Numbered from the stretch's first letter, positions 26,584-36,239 are shown. The stretch: DNA of 64,000 nt from Natribaculum luteum (GCF_023008545.1 NZ_CP095398.1:620001-684000); one strand, 5' to 3'. The notes: generated from the letters alone by a model not told the origin. Program-made: numbers and translations.

Positions 26584-28209
26584 GTATGTGTTTAGCCCGA
26601 GCTGATTTCGGTACTGTCTCGTAGGAAGCGTTCAACGGACGCGACATGAACAGGCAGCAGACATCGGATACGACTCTCAGGGATGGGCTCCGCAGCGGAG
26701 CCCATCCCGTTGCCTCTGCTGTCATAACTGGTTGGTGGAGTCTGTGAACGCAGACGATTTCACCAAAGAAGAGTTATTTTCTCGGTTGCTTCAGCTTGAG
26801 CAGCGGGTCGAAGAACTTGAACAAGAAAACAAGCGGAAGGACAAGAAGATCGATCAGTTGCAAGAGCAACTTGACCAGAAGGACGAGCGGATAGAAGAAC
26901 TCGAAACACGTCTTCGCAAATACGAAAATCCGCATACACCGCCCAGTAAGCGACGGTCGGGGACTGACGAGTCCCCGACCTCGCAGGACGACGAAGACGA
27001 GAATGTTCGAACCGACGGCGGCACTCCTGGACGGAAGGACGGCCATGATCCAGAGTGGCGTGTAACAGCTGGTCCCGACAAAGAGATCGAAGTCACCCGT
27101 GACTGTTGTCCCGAATGTGGCGAACACTTCGACGAGTCGGTGGGCGTCAGCCCCCGACTCGTCGAGGAGGTTCCTGATCCGCAGCCTCCTGAAGTCACCC
27201 AGTACAATCGCCACTGCTACCAGTGCGACTCTTGTGGAACAGAAACTGTTGCTAAACACCCCGACTGCCCCGATGAGGGGCAGTTCGGGGTGAACGTCAT
27301 CTCCCAAGCAGCACTTTCTCGGTACGATCACCGCCTTCCCTACCGGAAAATCGCTGATCGCTTCGAGCAACTGCACGGGTTAGAACTCTCAGGCGCGTCC
27401 GCATGGCACGCGACCGAGCGCGCTGCGCGCGCCGGTCGCTGCGAATACGAACAGATTCGAAGACAGATTCAGCAAGCAGAGATCGTTCACGTCGACGAAA
27501 CTGGTATCAAACGCGAGGGTGAGCAAGCATGGATCTGGACGTTTCGGACGGGAGAGCACACGCTGTACGCCGTAAGAGAGAGTCGTGGGAGCGATGTCCC
27601 CGCGGAAGTCCTCGGCGAGGACTTCGCGGGAACGGTCATCTGCGATGGGTGGACGGCGTATCCAGCGTTCACAAGTAACCTTCAGCGGTGCTGGGCACAT
27701 CTTCTCCGGGAAGCCGAGGACGTTGCTAGTGACCACGAGGAGGCAGAGCCGGTTCACCGGTATCTCAAACAGATGTTCGTCGGTCTCCAGTCGTGGCTGG
27801 AGACCGACCCGAGTCCTCGTGAGAGAGCACAGATGCACCGATCATGCCAGAACGGGCTTAGATCGCTCGTTGAGCGGTCAGTAACCGACGAGGCAGTGGC
27901 AACACTACTCGGGAAGATCGAAGGAGGGATCGACCACTGGCTCACCTTCGTCGGTGAGCCAGAGGTCTCCCAGACGAACAACGCAGCTGAGAACGCACTT
28001 CGTGAACCAGTCGTTCTCCGGAAAATCATCGGGACACTCCGTAACGATCGAGGTATGTTCGTTCACGAGACGATCTTGTCCCTGCTGGCGACATGGCGCC
28101 AGCAGGGACGCAATCCATACGAAGAACTTCGCCGAGTCGTCAACAACAATGAGATGCTCTCACGGGATCACGCTGTGCCGGCTGTCGAGACTTCGGGGTA
28201 AACTCATAC
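26584..28209 (+). mobile_element. IS66-family insertion sequence, complete
   Basis: A 1,626-bp element with terminal repeats GTATGTGTTTAGCCCGA on the left and, inward from the right, GTATGAGTTTACCCCGA. The 8-bp target CTACGGTG is duplicated at 26576-26583 and 28210-28217, as expected for IS66. It carries a single transposase gene and none of the small accessory ORFs of bacterial IS66. It separates a likely promoter (TATATAATAAAGG near 26470) from the symporter gene. Confidence 0.92.
26735..28201 (+). CDS. IS66-family transposase
   Basis: A 488-residue transposase. Residues 10-65 form a coiled-coil leucine-zipper region (EELEQENKRKDKKIDQLQEQ), followed by a zinc-finger part (CCPECGEHF; CYQCDSCG). 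The DDE core is in IVHVDETGIKREGEQAW, VICDGWTAYPAF and NAAENALREPVVLRK. No ATG is available; GTG 26735 or GTG 26744 (VNADDFTKEEL) is the likely start. The gene is intact. Confidence 0.92.
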   Translation: MESVNADDFTKEELFSRLLQLEQRVEELEQENKRKDKKIDQLQEQLDQKDERIEELETRLRKYENPHTPPSKRRSGTDESPTSQDDEDENVRTDGGTPGRKDGHDPEWRVTAGPDKEIEVTRDCCPECGEHFDESVGVSPRLVEEVPDPQPPEVTQYNRHCYQCDSCGTETVAKHPDCPDEGQFGVNVISQAALSRYDHRLPYRKIADRFEQLHGLELSGASAWHATERAARAGRCEYEQIRRQIQQAEIVHVDETGIKREGEQAWIWTFRTGEHTLYAVRESRGSDVPAEVLGEDFAGTVICDGWTAYPAFTSNLQRCWAHLLREAEDVASDHEEAEPVHRYLKQMFVGLQSWLETDPSPRERAQMHRSCQNGLRSLVERSVTDEAVATLLGKIEGGIDHWLTFVGEPEVSQTNNAAENALREPVVLRKIIGTLRNDRGMFVHETILSLLATWRQQGRNPYEELRRVVNNNEMLSRDHAVPAVETSG

Positions 28210-28334
28210 CTACGGTGCAAACGTCGTCGTATGGCTAGGAATTGCGTTGCTGTACGTCCATTATTTCCATGAATCGGATGAGACCATAGTAGGGAACGCT
28301 CGAGAGAGATCCAGCTCCGAGGGAGGTATCGACC

Positions 28335-29972
28335 ATGGTTGAGACGATAATATATGTGGAGTTTGTCCTCTATCTTGCAGCTCTACTTATTATCGGCGTA
28401 TACGGTGGGCGACTCACCAAAACAGCACCAGATTACTTGCTTGGCGGCAGAAAGCTGAATCTCTTCAGCGGAGCACTAAGTGAACAGGCCAGTTTATGGA
28501 GTGGCTGGTTGGTTATTGGCTTTCCTGCGCTAATATATGCGAACGGCGTCTCGTCATTATGGTGGATGGTCTGGCAAATTCCACTGGGAATTGTCACATG
28601 GGGAATTTTGGCGAAGCGGATTGGCAGATATTCACGCGTCCTAGACTCATTGACCATTCCTGGGTTTCTATCCGCAAGGTACGGGGATAGCCGCCATTTA
28701 ATCCGATTAACAAGTACACTGGTTATCGTGATTTTCATGTCAGGCTACATTGCAGGCCAGTTACTCGCCGCCGCAAGCGCGATTTCTGTCGGATTCGATC
28801 TCTCCTATGATTTAGGGTTCGTGATTGCCCTCGGCGTCGTTGTTATTTACACCGTCATGGGCGGGTTCACAGCCTCGTCGTATACGGACGTACTTCAGGC
28901 CCTGTTGATGACTGCATTTGCTCTCATCGTCCCTGTAGCAGTACTGGTAGTCGTCGGTGGTCCAAACGAACTGATGACCCAGTTCAATAATGCTGCAAGC
29001 GATAATATGACCTCCTTCACCGGTGGACGTTCCCCTTATGAGTTCCTCATTTTCTCAACGATCGCAGTTATCGCACTAGGAGGACTGGGACAGCCCCACG
29101 GTGTTGTTCGATACATGGGGATGAAGCGACCTTCAAAAGCAGGACTTGCGATGGTCGTTGCAATCGTGTTTATGCTGATCGCCCTAATTGGAATTCCAAT
29201 CATCTCCCTTGGTGCTGTCGTTATGCTGCCAGGGATAGAGAATCAGGACCTGGTCGCCCCGATGATGATTCTCGAAACGTTGCCACCGTGGCTCGCTGGA
29301 TTCCTTCTCGCAGGTGGAGTTGCCGCGATCATGAGCACTGCTGACTCGCAGCTTCTGGTTGCAGGAAGCGCCCTCGGCGAGGACGTATATAATGGAATTA
29401 TCAACCAAGGTGCAAGTGACAAGAACGTCCTCCGTGCAAACCGTATCGCCGTTCTCGGAATTGGACTCCTCGCTGCAGCGTGGGCGTGGACAACACCTGG
29501 ATCGGTCCACACAACGATCCTGTTTGCATGGGCAGGACTCGGTGCTGGAATCGGACCTGCTCTAGTGATGTCCGTGTATTGGAAGAGAACCACCGGTCCC
29601 GGCGTGATCGCAGGGATGATCACCGGACTCGTTACCACCGTCATCTGGAATCAAATGTCTGGTGGACCTGGCATGGTCTTCGATATCTATGAGCTTCTCC
29701 CTGCGTTTATCTTCGCGATGTTGGCAGTCATTCTGGTCAGTTACCTATCTGGCCCGCCAAACCGAAGCGAGGAGGAGATTCAGCGCGAACTCGAGGAGAT
29801 CGCGAAGCCGCTGCAAAACGAAGTGGATCTCGTTCGAGAACGCCAGTACTCGGCAGCACAGACGGCACAAGAACCCGATACCCAGCAGCTCGTAGCTGCT
29901 ACTGAAGAGGACATCGCCACCACGTATCTCTCAAAACGGCAGTTAGACGACCTTTCTCCTGTGGACAGCTGA
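28335..29972 (+). CDS. Sodium:solute symporter (SSS family)
   Basis: A 545-residue SSS transporter with about 13 membrane helices, the early motif APDYLLGGRKLNLFSGALSE, and the core AGGVAAIMSTADSQLLVAGSAL around residue 330, which contains the Na-site serines. The C-terminal 80 residues form an acidic cytoplasmic tail. Substrate is unknown; PutP/PanF-like uptake of an amino acid or carboxylate is likely, and the neighbouring broken amino-acid oxidase gene fits an amino-acid catabolism locus. The gene was coupled to a small upstream partner now cut by IS66, so its expression may be reduced or driven from the IS. Confidence 0.9.
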   Translation: MVETIIYVEFVLYLAALLIIGVYGGRLTKTAPDYLLGGRKLNLFSGALSEQASLWSGWLVIGFPALIYANGVSSLWWMVWQIPLGIVTWGILAKRIGRYSRVLDSLTIPGFLSARYGDSRHLIRLTSTLVIVIFMSGYIAGQLLAAASAISVGFDLSYDLGFVIALGVVVIYTVMGGFTASSYTDVLQALLMTAFALIVPVAVLVVVGGPNELMTQFNNAASDNMTSFTGGRSPYEFLIFSTIAVIALGGLGQPHGVVRYMGMKRPSKAGLAMVVAIVFMLIALIGIPIISLGAVVMLPGIENQDLVAPMMILETLPPWLAGFLLAGGVAAIMSTADSQLLVAGSALGEDVYNGIINQGASDKNVLRANRIAVLGIGLLAAAWAWTTPGSVHTTILFAWAGLGAGIGPALVMSVYWKRTTGPGVIAGMITGLVTTVIWNQMSGGPGMVFDIYELLPAFIFAMLAVILVSYLSGPPNRSEEEIQRELEEIAKPLQNEVDLVRERQYSAAQTAQEPDTQQLVAATEEDIATTYLSKRQLDDLSPVDS

Positions 29973-30007
29973 TCCAGTTTCCCTATCAAATGGGCTTCGA
30001 CTGATTG

Positions 30008-30502
30008 CTACTGGGTGAATTCATCTAGTTCGATATCCTCAGCGACGAACTGACTCGTTATTGTATCGATCAAGTGTACTGTATTCGGGGAAGAAGCTGG
30101 GACAACCCAGAATAGCTTAAAAACTGTATCTTCGCGTCCAACGCTGACTCGTGGCGTTGTGAATGATTTACTACTGATCTGACGTCGAACAAATGAACGT
30201 GCTGTTTCTGCTGCTGTGTCCTTCCCTAATCGAGGATTCAGCAACGAAGTAGACGATAGTGTTCGAGTCTGTAATTCTGGATAGACATCATTCTTTCTGC
30301 ACGTACCTGTTAACAAATCGATAGTGACAGAAATGGCCATACTCTTGGTACCGAATAACTTGTGCTCGAGATCGATATCAAACTCGACCAGAAACTTCGG
30401 GAATCCAAGGACTCGAACTGTACTCTGGTCTACCGATAATCCTTTTTGTTTGATGATAGAATCGGCAGATCCATTCGGCTGAATTACATTTACGTTGGGC
30501 AT
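30008..30502 (-). CDS. Hypothetical protein downstream of the oxidase gene
   Basis: A 164-residue soluble protein starting MPNVNVIQPNGSADS, rich in beta-type sequence and with few cysteines. No motif recognised. It lies 25 nt after the stop of the interrupted FAD-dependent oxidase on the same strand, so it was probably in that operon and is now separated from the promoter by the ISH3-type element. It has the lower GC third positions also seen in the oxidase and symporter genes, suggesting that 28.2-33.2 kb arrived as a block. Confidence 0.55.
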   Translation of the reverse strand: MPNVNVIQPNGSADSIIKQKGLSVDQSTVRVLGFPKFLVEFDIDLEHKLFGTKSMAISVTIDLLTGTCRKNDVYPELQTRTLSSTSLLNPRLGKDTAAETARSFVRRQISSKSFTTPRVSVGREDTVFKLFWVVPASSPNTVHLIDTITSQFVAEDIELDEFTQ

Positions 30503-31025
30503 ATCGCACTTTTATGTAACGGTGCTGCTACACGTTGTCTGCAGCTTTCCCGTGTCCAGCAGCGGATTCACTGAACCGATCGTAGGAGAAGAAAGTGGCG
30601 TCGACTAACGGTGTTGACCCAGTCGTAACTAAATCGGACATTATTTTACCGACTGCGGGCGCTTGCTTGAACCCGTGTCCGGAGAATCCGCAGGCAAAGT
30701 AACACCCGTCTGGACCGATCTGATCGAGAATGAAGTCGTGATCGGGAGTCGACGAATAGACACCACAGTACTGTCCGCGGATGCCTGCATCGCGTAATTC
30801 GGGGATCACTTCTCCGAGTTGGTCGGTTAGCTCGAGGATCGTCTTCTCGTCAGGCGTATTGTCATAGTGATCCGGATTTACCTCCTCATCAGTGTGATGC
30901 GTGGCAACGAGGATTCCATCGCCAAAGTCCGGACGAATATACCATTCTCCGCCGGGGAGTGCTGTCGTTGGTACCAGGTCCGGATATTCGTTTTTGTAAT
31001 CTTCCGGCGGTTCAAGGATGATTAT

Positions 31026-32463
31026 CGGTACTTCCCAACTGGTGTGAGAGCTGAAGCTAAAGCGTTGGTCTCATGAGGAAGATGTCTGGCTGAGTGAATG
31101 TGTTCAGCGTCCCTCAACCAGACGGTGTTCTTTCAGACTCAGACGTGAAAGATCTAGCGGAAGACGTCATTTGCCAGCTCCCTTTGCCAGGGATCGAGGG
31201 CTCGCCCCTCGATCCCGGCGATATCTGGGCGGTCGTCATTCTTGCAGCAGTCAATCAGACCTCCATCTGGGAGACGTGCAAGGACAATGACAACGCTGTC
31301 TGTGACGATACTGTCATGGACTGGCTCCATACGCTCAACCGAGAGTGGCTTGAGCAGGTTGCTAACCGCCTTCTCAGGGAGGTAGCGATGACGATCCTCG
31401 ACCCTAATCGGTCGAGGATCGTCTCCATTGACTTCGTCGATAATCCCTACCACGGAACGTACGCCGATGAAGAAGGTGAACTCTGCCGCATGCACGCGAA
31501 AGACGGAACAACGACGTGCCACCGGTACTGCACAGCGTATCTCGTCTCGAACGGAAAGCCAGTGACGTTGGCGATGACGTACGTCCGTAGCGATGAGAAA
31601 GAGGCCGACGCGGTCGAGCGCGTCCTCGACCGCGTCGAAGCCTATCCCTTCGACATAGAGCTTCTGTTGGCTGATCGTGGCTTCTACAACGAACGTATTC
31701 TGCGTCGTTCTCAGGAGATTGCTGCGACTGTCGTTCCCGTCCAAAAGAAGGGAGAACGCATGAAGGAAAAGTTGGACACGCACCGTTCGTACATGACAAC
31801 CTATCGGATGTACAAAGACCGCGAGCGGGAACTAGAATTCCCGCTCGCGGTCGCTGTGTCCTATCACGCTGGAGATCGAGGGAAAAGCGGGGAGGTTGTG
31901 CGAGGGTATGTGGCGTGCGATCTGGCTGATCGCACGCCCAAGCAGGTCGAACAGCTGTACCGGAAACGGTCAGCGATTGAAACAAGCTACCGGGTGTTTC
32001 GCCAAGCACGAGTGGTAACGACGACACAAGATCCAGTCGTCCGCTTTGCATTCGTCTTGGTCGGGTTCTTGCTGGAGAACCTCTGGCTCGTGCTTCGGTG
32101 GGCGGTCGTCGCCCGCCCGCGTCGGGGCGGGCGCGACCTGCCCGAGGAATTCACGTTCAAGACCTTCTCTGACTGGATCAGACATGCATTAGAGGAAGAG
32201 CTAGAGCGGAGTTGGGAGATCGAGATGAACGGAACAGGTGTGCCAGAAGCATACGCGCCGGCCACGGGCTGACGCCAGCCCGCGGCCTTGGGCAAGCTCT
32301 TGGTGAGCAACAGCATTCGCCTAGAACAGCGTATCTCAGCCTTCTTACTTCACTTCTCCTCATCCGTGGATTCTATTTCCTGTTCACTCGGTTACCACAC
32401 CGGCATTCGCTCTGTTCGTCAATGACTCAGCACAGTTCACGAAGCGACTTTCGGGAAGTACCG
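31026..32463 (+). mobile_element. ISH3-family insertion sequence, complete
   Basis: The 1,438-bp element has perfect 11-bp terminal repeats (CGGTACTTCCC / GGGAAGTACCG) and a 5-bp target duplication ATTAT at 31021-31025 and 32464-32468, both typical of the ISH3 family. The target lies in the oxidase gene, within a near-palindromic GATWATC. One transposase gene is present on the plus strand, and about 190 bp of non-coding DNA follows it inside the element. Confidence 0.93.
31094..32272 (+). CDS. ISH3-family transposase
   Basis: A 392-residue DDE transposase. The catalytic signature includes SIDFVDNPYHGTYADEEGEL, ELLLADRGFYNERIL and YRKRSAIETSYRVFRQARV, with the ISH3-type C-terminal VVARPRRGGRDLPEEFTFK. 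It begins with GTG (VNVFSVPQPDG). The gene is intact, so the element is potentially active. Confidence 0.93.
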   Translation: MNVFSVPQPDGVLSDSDVKDLAEDVICQLPLPGIEGSPLDPGDIWAVVILAAVNQTSIWETCKDNDNAVCDDTVMDWLHTLNREWLEQVANRLLREVAMTILDPNRSRIVSIDFVDNPYHGTYADEEGELCRMHAKDGTTTCHRYCTAYLVSNGKPVTLAMTYVRSDEKEADAVERVLDRVEAYPFDIELLLADRGFYNERILRRSQEIAATVVPVQKKGERMKEKLDTHRSYMTTYRMYKDRERELEFPLAVAVSYHAGDRGKSGEVVRGYVACDLADRTPKQVEQLYRKRSAIETSYRVFRQARVVTTTQDPVVRFAFVLVGFLLENLWLVLRWAVVARPRRGGRDLPEEFTFKTFSDWIRHALEEELERSWEIEMNGTGVPEAYAPATG

Positions 32464-33345
32464 ATTATCTGTTCACGTGTCACTGAAATCGGGATGTCTA
32501 CGTCAACTGTCTCACCCAGTCGTGGCGTCCAGGGTCCGGCTGCAACTACCACAGTTTCACACGTAATCTCTCCATCTTCGGTTTCGACACCGACGACTGC
32601 CCCATCATCAACAGTGATTGATTCAACTCCGGTCCCTGTGATGACGGTTGCACCGTTACGTCGTGCTGCACGGTCGAAACCGTTAGCGGCATCCGCTCCA
32701 TCGGAATACCCCGCCTCATCATCGGAGATTCCGAAATCATAGTCCTCGACACCGGTCAGCATGGGGTACTGATCCGGGAGCTCTTCGCTCCCGTATCGCG
32801 TGACAGGGATATCAAGATCAGAAAGAACTTCGTATCCGTCTTGAGCATACGTGCCGCCAGGGGTATCTTCGTTTGCAAACCGAACCAGCGGATTCTCTTC
32901 GTAGGCTATGGCTTCTCCTGTTTTTTCATCAAATCGGCGATAGAAGCGATGGCTCCACCACGCCATTTTGCTGTATATTTCTTGGTCGCCGTAGTGATGG
33001 CGGAGAATTGCTGAGGAGTCACCAGTTGAACCGGTTGCAATACTATCCTTTTCTACGAGAGTAATATCCAGCTCTGTTTCTGATGAGAGGAAAAATGCGA
33101 TGCTCGTGCCCATGATTCCACCGCCGATGATGACGATATCCGAGTCGTTCGGTAGATTGTCACTATCTTGCATGCCTGAATGATGCCAACCGATCCATCT
33201 TAATACTGGGGGGTACCCTCGTTAGGTTGCCCTGCTGGGGATTCATATGCAGGGCTCTGGTGAATTGCCGGAGTTCGACGACTTCGACCGTTCGATCTAG
33301 AAAGATACAGTGGGAAACGGCGGGCGGTTCACGTCCAAAATTTCC

Positions 33346-34457
33346 TGCTCTGTTGAACGCCGACGCCCTCTGCGGATTGTATCGCTGATTTCAGGGGATT
33401 TGGACGCCGTCTGGCGATATGGGACGTCTCAGGAACCTCGCACAGACGTTTCACGAGTTCGCCACGACCCACGTAGAAGAACCAGACGTACCCGCCGCGC
33501 CGGACGGCGCGGACGGGTACGCCAAGTCCACGAAGATCGCGTTGCTCTTGCTCAAAGAGGAAGTCAACAAGCCGCTCCGGCAGTTCGAGGACTATCTGAA
33601 CGAGATGCCGGGAATCCTTGCTGTGTTCGGCCTTGAGAAATCACCTGATTACACGTCTTTCAGCGTGTGGGACGGAGAATTCCCGATGAAAGAGTTGCGC
33701 CGCCTGCTCCGCCGGTCAGCGGAGCAGGCGGGGCTCTCAGGAACTGCCTCGATCGATGCCAGCGGCTTCCAGCGAGATCAGGCTAGTTCGCACTACCGAA
33801 ATCGTGTCGGCTACTCGTTCAATGCGATGAAGACAACGCTGCTCGTCGATACGGAGTCACTTGCTATCATGGACGCTCATTTCACCACAAAGAAAGCCTA
33901 TGACGGTCACATTGGGCTGCAGGTCTTTCGGCGCAACGCCGAAGACCTGCAGGCACTTCTGGCTGACAAGATGTACTCATGGAGCAATCTCCGGGAGGCC
34001 TGCCGTGAAGCGTCAACGCGACCAGTGATCAAACACTGTGAGCAAAACGCACTCAAGAAGGCTCACAACGCCAGAATTGACGACGAAGTCTACAATCAAC
34101 GGTCAATGAGTGAGACCGTATTTGCGATGCTGAAGGACGACGGCGACGAGCTCCGCTCCCGGAGCTGGCATGGCCAGTTCCGGGAGCTCACACGGAAGTG
34201 CATCGTCCATAACCTCGCGCAGGCGGCGAGTTAAGGCTCGCCGCCTGCTCCTCTTCTCCGGACGTATTCGAGAGAGGCATCGCCATCGTCCATCTCACAC
34301 TTCGTGCAGCATCTTGTGAAACTGATGTTTTGATCACTGCACAAGTCGGCTGAAATCGAATCGTCCGATCTCAGAACCTACCGATAGAGCGTAGCTACCG
34401 GTGGAAAAGCGAATGTCAAAATTTCTATGACGGCGCTGTCTTGCGTTCAACACTGCA
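33346..34457 (+). mobile_element. IS5-family insertion sequence (ISH1 group), complete
   Basis: The 1,112-bp element is flanked by the 8-bp duplication AAATTTCC at 33338-33345 and 34458-34465. Its terminal repeats read TGCTCTGTTGAACGC on the left and, inward from the right, TGCAGTGTTGAACGC. Length, duplication and gene size all match ISH1. The insertion lies in non-coding DNA between the oxidase gene and the retropepsin-like gene; the flanking 34466-34552 stretch holds a GCAGCGACC...GGTCGCTGC hairpin. Confidence 0.92.
33419..34234 (+). CDS. IS5-family transposase (ISH1 group)
   Basis: A 271-residue transposase with DDE motifs in TASIDASGFQRDQASSHY, LADKMYSWSNLREAC and YNQRSMSETVFAMLKDDGD (the late Glu region). 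It starts at the ATG at 33419 (MGRLRNLAQTFHEF) and is uninterrupted. It matches the length of the classical ISH1 product. Confidence 0.92.
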   Translation: MGRLRNLAQTFHEFATTHVEEPDVPAAPDGADGYAKSTKIALLLLKEEVNKPLRQFEDYLNEMPGILAVFGLEKSPDYTSFSVWDGEFPMKELRRLLRRSAEQAGLSGTASIDASGFQRDQASSHYRNRVGYSFNAMKTTLLVDTESLAIMDAHFTTKKAYDGHIGLQVFRRNAEDLQALLADKMYSWSNLREACREASTRPVIKHCEQNALKKAHNARIDDEVYNQRSMSETVFAMLKDDGDELRSRSWHGQFRELTRKCIVHNLAQAAS

Positions 34458-34552
34458 AAATTTCCCGCTTCATACGGACCACTGTCCGTCCGTCCCGCAG
34501 CGACCACGTCCAGTTGGGCGGTCGCTGCGGAACACAGGGACAGCAGACCGCA

Positions 34553-34870
34553 TCAAGTCTCGACCTGGATCTGGAAGTGCTTCAGAAATGGTTTTCCTAA
34601 CAACGCTTCAGTGCTTTTCTCCTCACGGTCCGACAAACTCACTTCCACCAGTTTCTCTACATCTTTCAGCTCCACCCAGACTTTAGCGACCGGTCGGCGA
34701 TCACTGCCGTTTACTTTTACGCTGCTAACGACAGGGCCGGCACCAATCCGAGCTGCTACTTTGTGATCAATGGTGGTGCGGTCGGCTCCGACATCTGCCT
34801 TTGCTGTTACAGTGGTCTTCCCATTCATTCCCTTGAAGGTGACTTGCTCTTTCTGACTGATCTCGGGCAT
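34553..34870 (-). CDS. Retropepsin-like aspartyl protease-fold protein
   Basis: A 105-residue protein with the clan AA layout: KADVGADRTTIDHKVAARIG near residues 24-43 for the catalytic loop, a central strand pair (PVAKVWVELKD) and the late hydrophobic ALLGKPFLKHFQI, which matches the xxLLG flap/psi-loop. The usual catalytic D-T/S-G triplet reads D-V-G here, so activity is doubtful. Homologous small archaeal proteins have no known substrate. It lies 115 nt downstream of the TFB gene on the same strand. Confidence 0.65.
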   Translation of the reverse strand: MPEISQKEQVTFKGMNGKTTVTAKADVGADRTTIDHKVAARIGAGPVVSSVKVNGSDRRPVAKVWVELKDVEKLVEVSLSDREEKSTEALLGKPFLKHFQIQVET

Positions 34871-34985
34871 TCCTAATACTGTAATTCGTCTTTCTTTGTA
34901 AATACTGTCTGTTCGATAAGTAGAGCCAACCTCAGCACTGTCAGGCTTGGTTCTCGAGTCTGAGTACGGGGATTGGCGGCCGTAT

Positions 34986-35951
34986 TCAGTTGGGAAGACC
35001 CATCGCGCCGATCTGTTCCTGGTATCGGTTTCGAATGGTGACCTCGGTCACCTGGGCGACAGTGGCGACTTCGTTCTGCGTCTTTTTCTCATTACACAGG
35101 AGCGCACTCGCATAGATTGCAGCTGCGGCATATCCGGTCGGCGATTTTCCCGATAACATCCCCTTTTCGGCCGTGGTATCGATAATTTCGTTAGCTTTCG
35201 CCTGCACTTCTTCGGAAAGCTCGAGTTCAGAACAGAACCGAGGAACGTATTTCTTCGGATCGACGGGCTCCATCTCGAGACTGAGTTCCTTCGAAATATA
35301 CCGATACGTGCGACCGATCTCCATCCGATCAACACGTGAGACTGCAGCAACTTCGTCCAGGGATCGTGGAATCCCTTCCATCCGGCAGGCCGCGTATAAC
35401 GTACTCGTGGCAACACCCTCGATTGAGCGTCCACGGATGAGGTCCTCCTCGAGCGCGCGTCGGTAGAGGACGCTGGCGACCTCCCGAATGGATCGCGGAA
35501 CGCCCAGAGAAGAGGCCATCCGGTCAGTTTCGGAGAGTGCGAACTGGAGATTGCGTTCGCCAGCGTCCTTCGTCCGAATACGCTCTTGCCATTTTCGCAG
35601 CCGGTTCATTTGACTCCGCTTCTCCGAGGAGAGAGACCGTCCGTAGGCGTCTTTGTTTTTCCAGTCGATGCTGGTAGTTAAGCCCTTATCGTGCATCGTC
35701 TGGGTCGTTGGCGCACCAACGCGAGATTTGCTGTCTCGCTCCGACGCGTTGAATGCCCGCCATTCTGGCCCCCGATCGATCGTCTCCTCTTCGAGAATCA
35801 ATCCACACTCCTCGCAACTAATTTCGCTCTCGTCTGAACTTCTCGTGACCGCACTTGAATCGCATTCCGGGCAGGTCCGAACTCCTGCCTGATCAGCAGC
35901 TTCGTGCTCCGTTTGATCCCCGTCTGCTTTCTGGCGAGTCAGGCGTTTCAT
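34986..35951 (-). CDS. tfb: Transcription initiation factor IIB
   Basis: A 321-residue TFB that bridges TBP and RNA polymerase at archaeal promoters. The N-terminal zinc ribbon is CPECDSS...CEECGLI (about residues 28-52), followed by the B-reader region (IDRGPEWRAFNASERDSKSR) and two cyclin folds (about residues 125-210 and 220-315), each with helix pairs such as EVASVLYRRALEE and YAAAAIYASALLC. Haloarchaea carry several TFB paralogues with different promoter sets; which one this is cannot be decided here. It appears monocistronic. Confidence 0.95.
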   Translation of the reverse strand: MKRLTRQKADGDQTEHEAADQAGVRTCPECDSSAVTRSSDESEISCEECGLILEEETIDRGPEWRAFNASERDSKSRVGAPTTQTMHDKGLTTSIDWKNKDAYGRSLSSEKRSQMNRLRKWQERIRTKDAGERNLQFALSETDRMASSLGVPRSIREVASVLYRRALEEDLIRGRSIEGVATSTLYAACRMEGIPRSLDEVAAVSRVDRMEIGRTYRYISKELSLEMEPVDPKKYVPRFCSELELSEEVQAKANEIIDTTAEKGMLSGKSPTGYAAAAIYASALLCNEKKTQNEVATVAQVTEVTIRNRYQEQIGAMGLPN

Positions 35952-36050
35952 TGATCGATTGTATAGAATTCCTCCAGAGGGTTAAACACTGGGAGCGATC
36001 GTGGCATGGAAATTCTGCGAACGCCCGGCAATAGAGATGCGAGGAGAATA

Positions 36051-36080
36051 CCTCCGCCTTCAGGCGGAGGAGGATGTCAA
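36051..36080 (+). repeat. Solitary TnpB-transposon right end
   Basis: CCTCCGCCTTCAGGCGGAGG (36051-36070) is a perfect hairpin followed by AGGATGTCAA, the same terminus as TnpB element 1 and the 44.9-kb scar. No tnpB accompanies it. It lies 100 bp upstream of the TFB start. The remaining sequence to 36239 shows no gene. Confidence 0.65.
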
Positions 36081-36239
36081 CGCTTTCGCCACAGACAGGC
36101 GATGAGCCGACCGTCCAAGTTGAACCGATGGTTGATCAATGACTCTGGCTGTCGTCGTTACCGTCCCGCCGCTTACATCCTGTTGGTGGCTGTGGTCGTA
36201 CAAATAATGCTACCCTGGCAACCGGTCTTCTTCGTCGAC

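Larger units (their letters stand above)
26547..28342 (+). pseudogene. Small membrane accessory protein of the symporter, split by IS66
   Basis: If the IS66 element and one copy of its 8-bp duplication are removed, 26547-26583 joins 28218-28342 to give an exact 54-codon gene. The 53-residue product starts MLTWSKLLLFYG, has one hydrophobic helix (ANVVVWLGIALLYVHYF) and an acidic tail ending GGIDHG. Its TGA overlaps the ATG of the sodium:solute symporter, so the two were translationally coupled. Small single-helix partners are known for other SSS transporters; that this is one is inferred from context. Confidence 0.65.
30528..33173 (-). pseudogene. DadA-type FAD-dependent amino-acid oxidase, split by an ISH3-type element
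   Basis: The N-terminal part (33173 down to 32464) starts with IVIIGGGIMGTSIAFFLSS, an FAD-binding fold; the C-terminal part (31020 down to 30528) contains GGEWYIRPDFGDGILVATHH and CGFSGHGFKQAPAVGK, as in glycine/D-amino-acid/sarcosine oxidases. Removing 31026-32463 with one ATTAT copy joins REQII to ILEPPEDY in frame and restores about 400 residues. The intact enzyme would deaminate an amino acid with FAD. The gene is dead as it stands. Confidence 0.88.
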
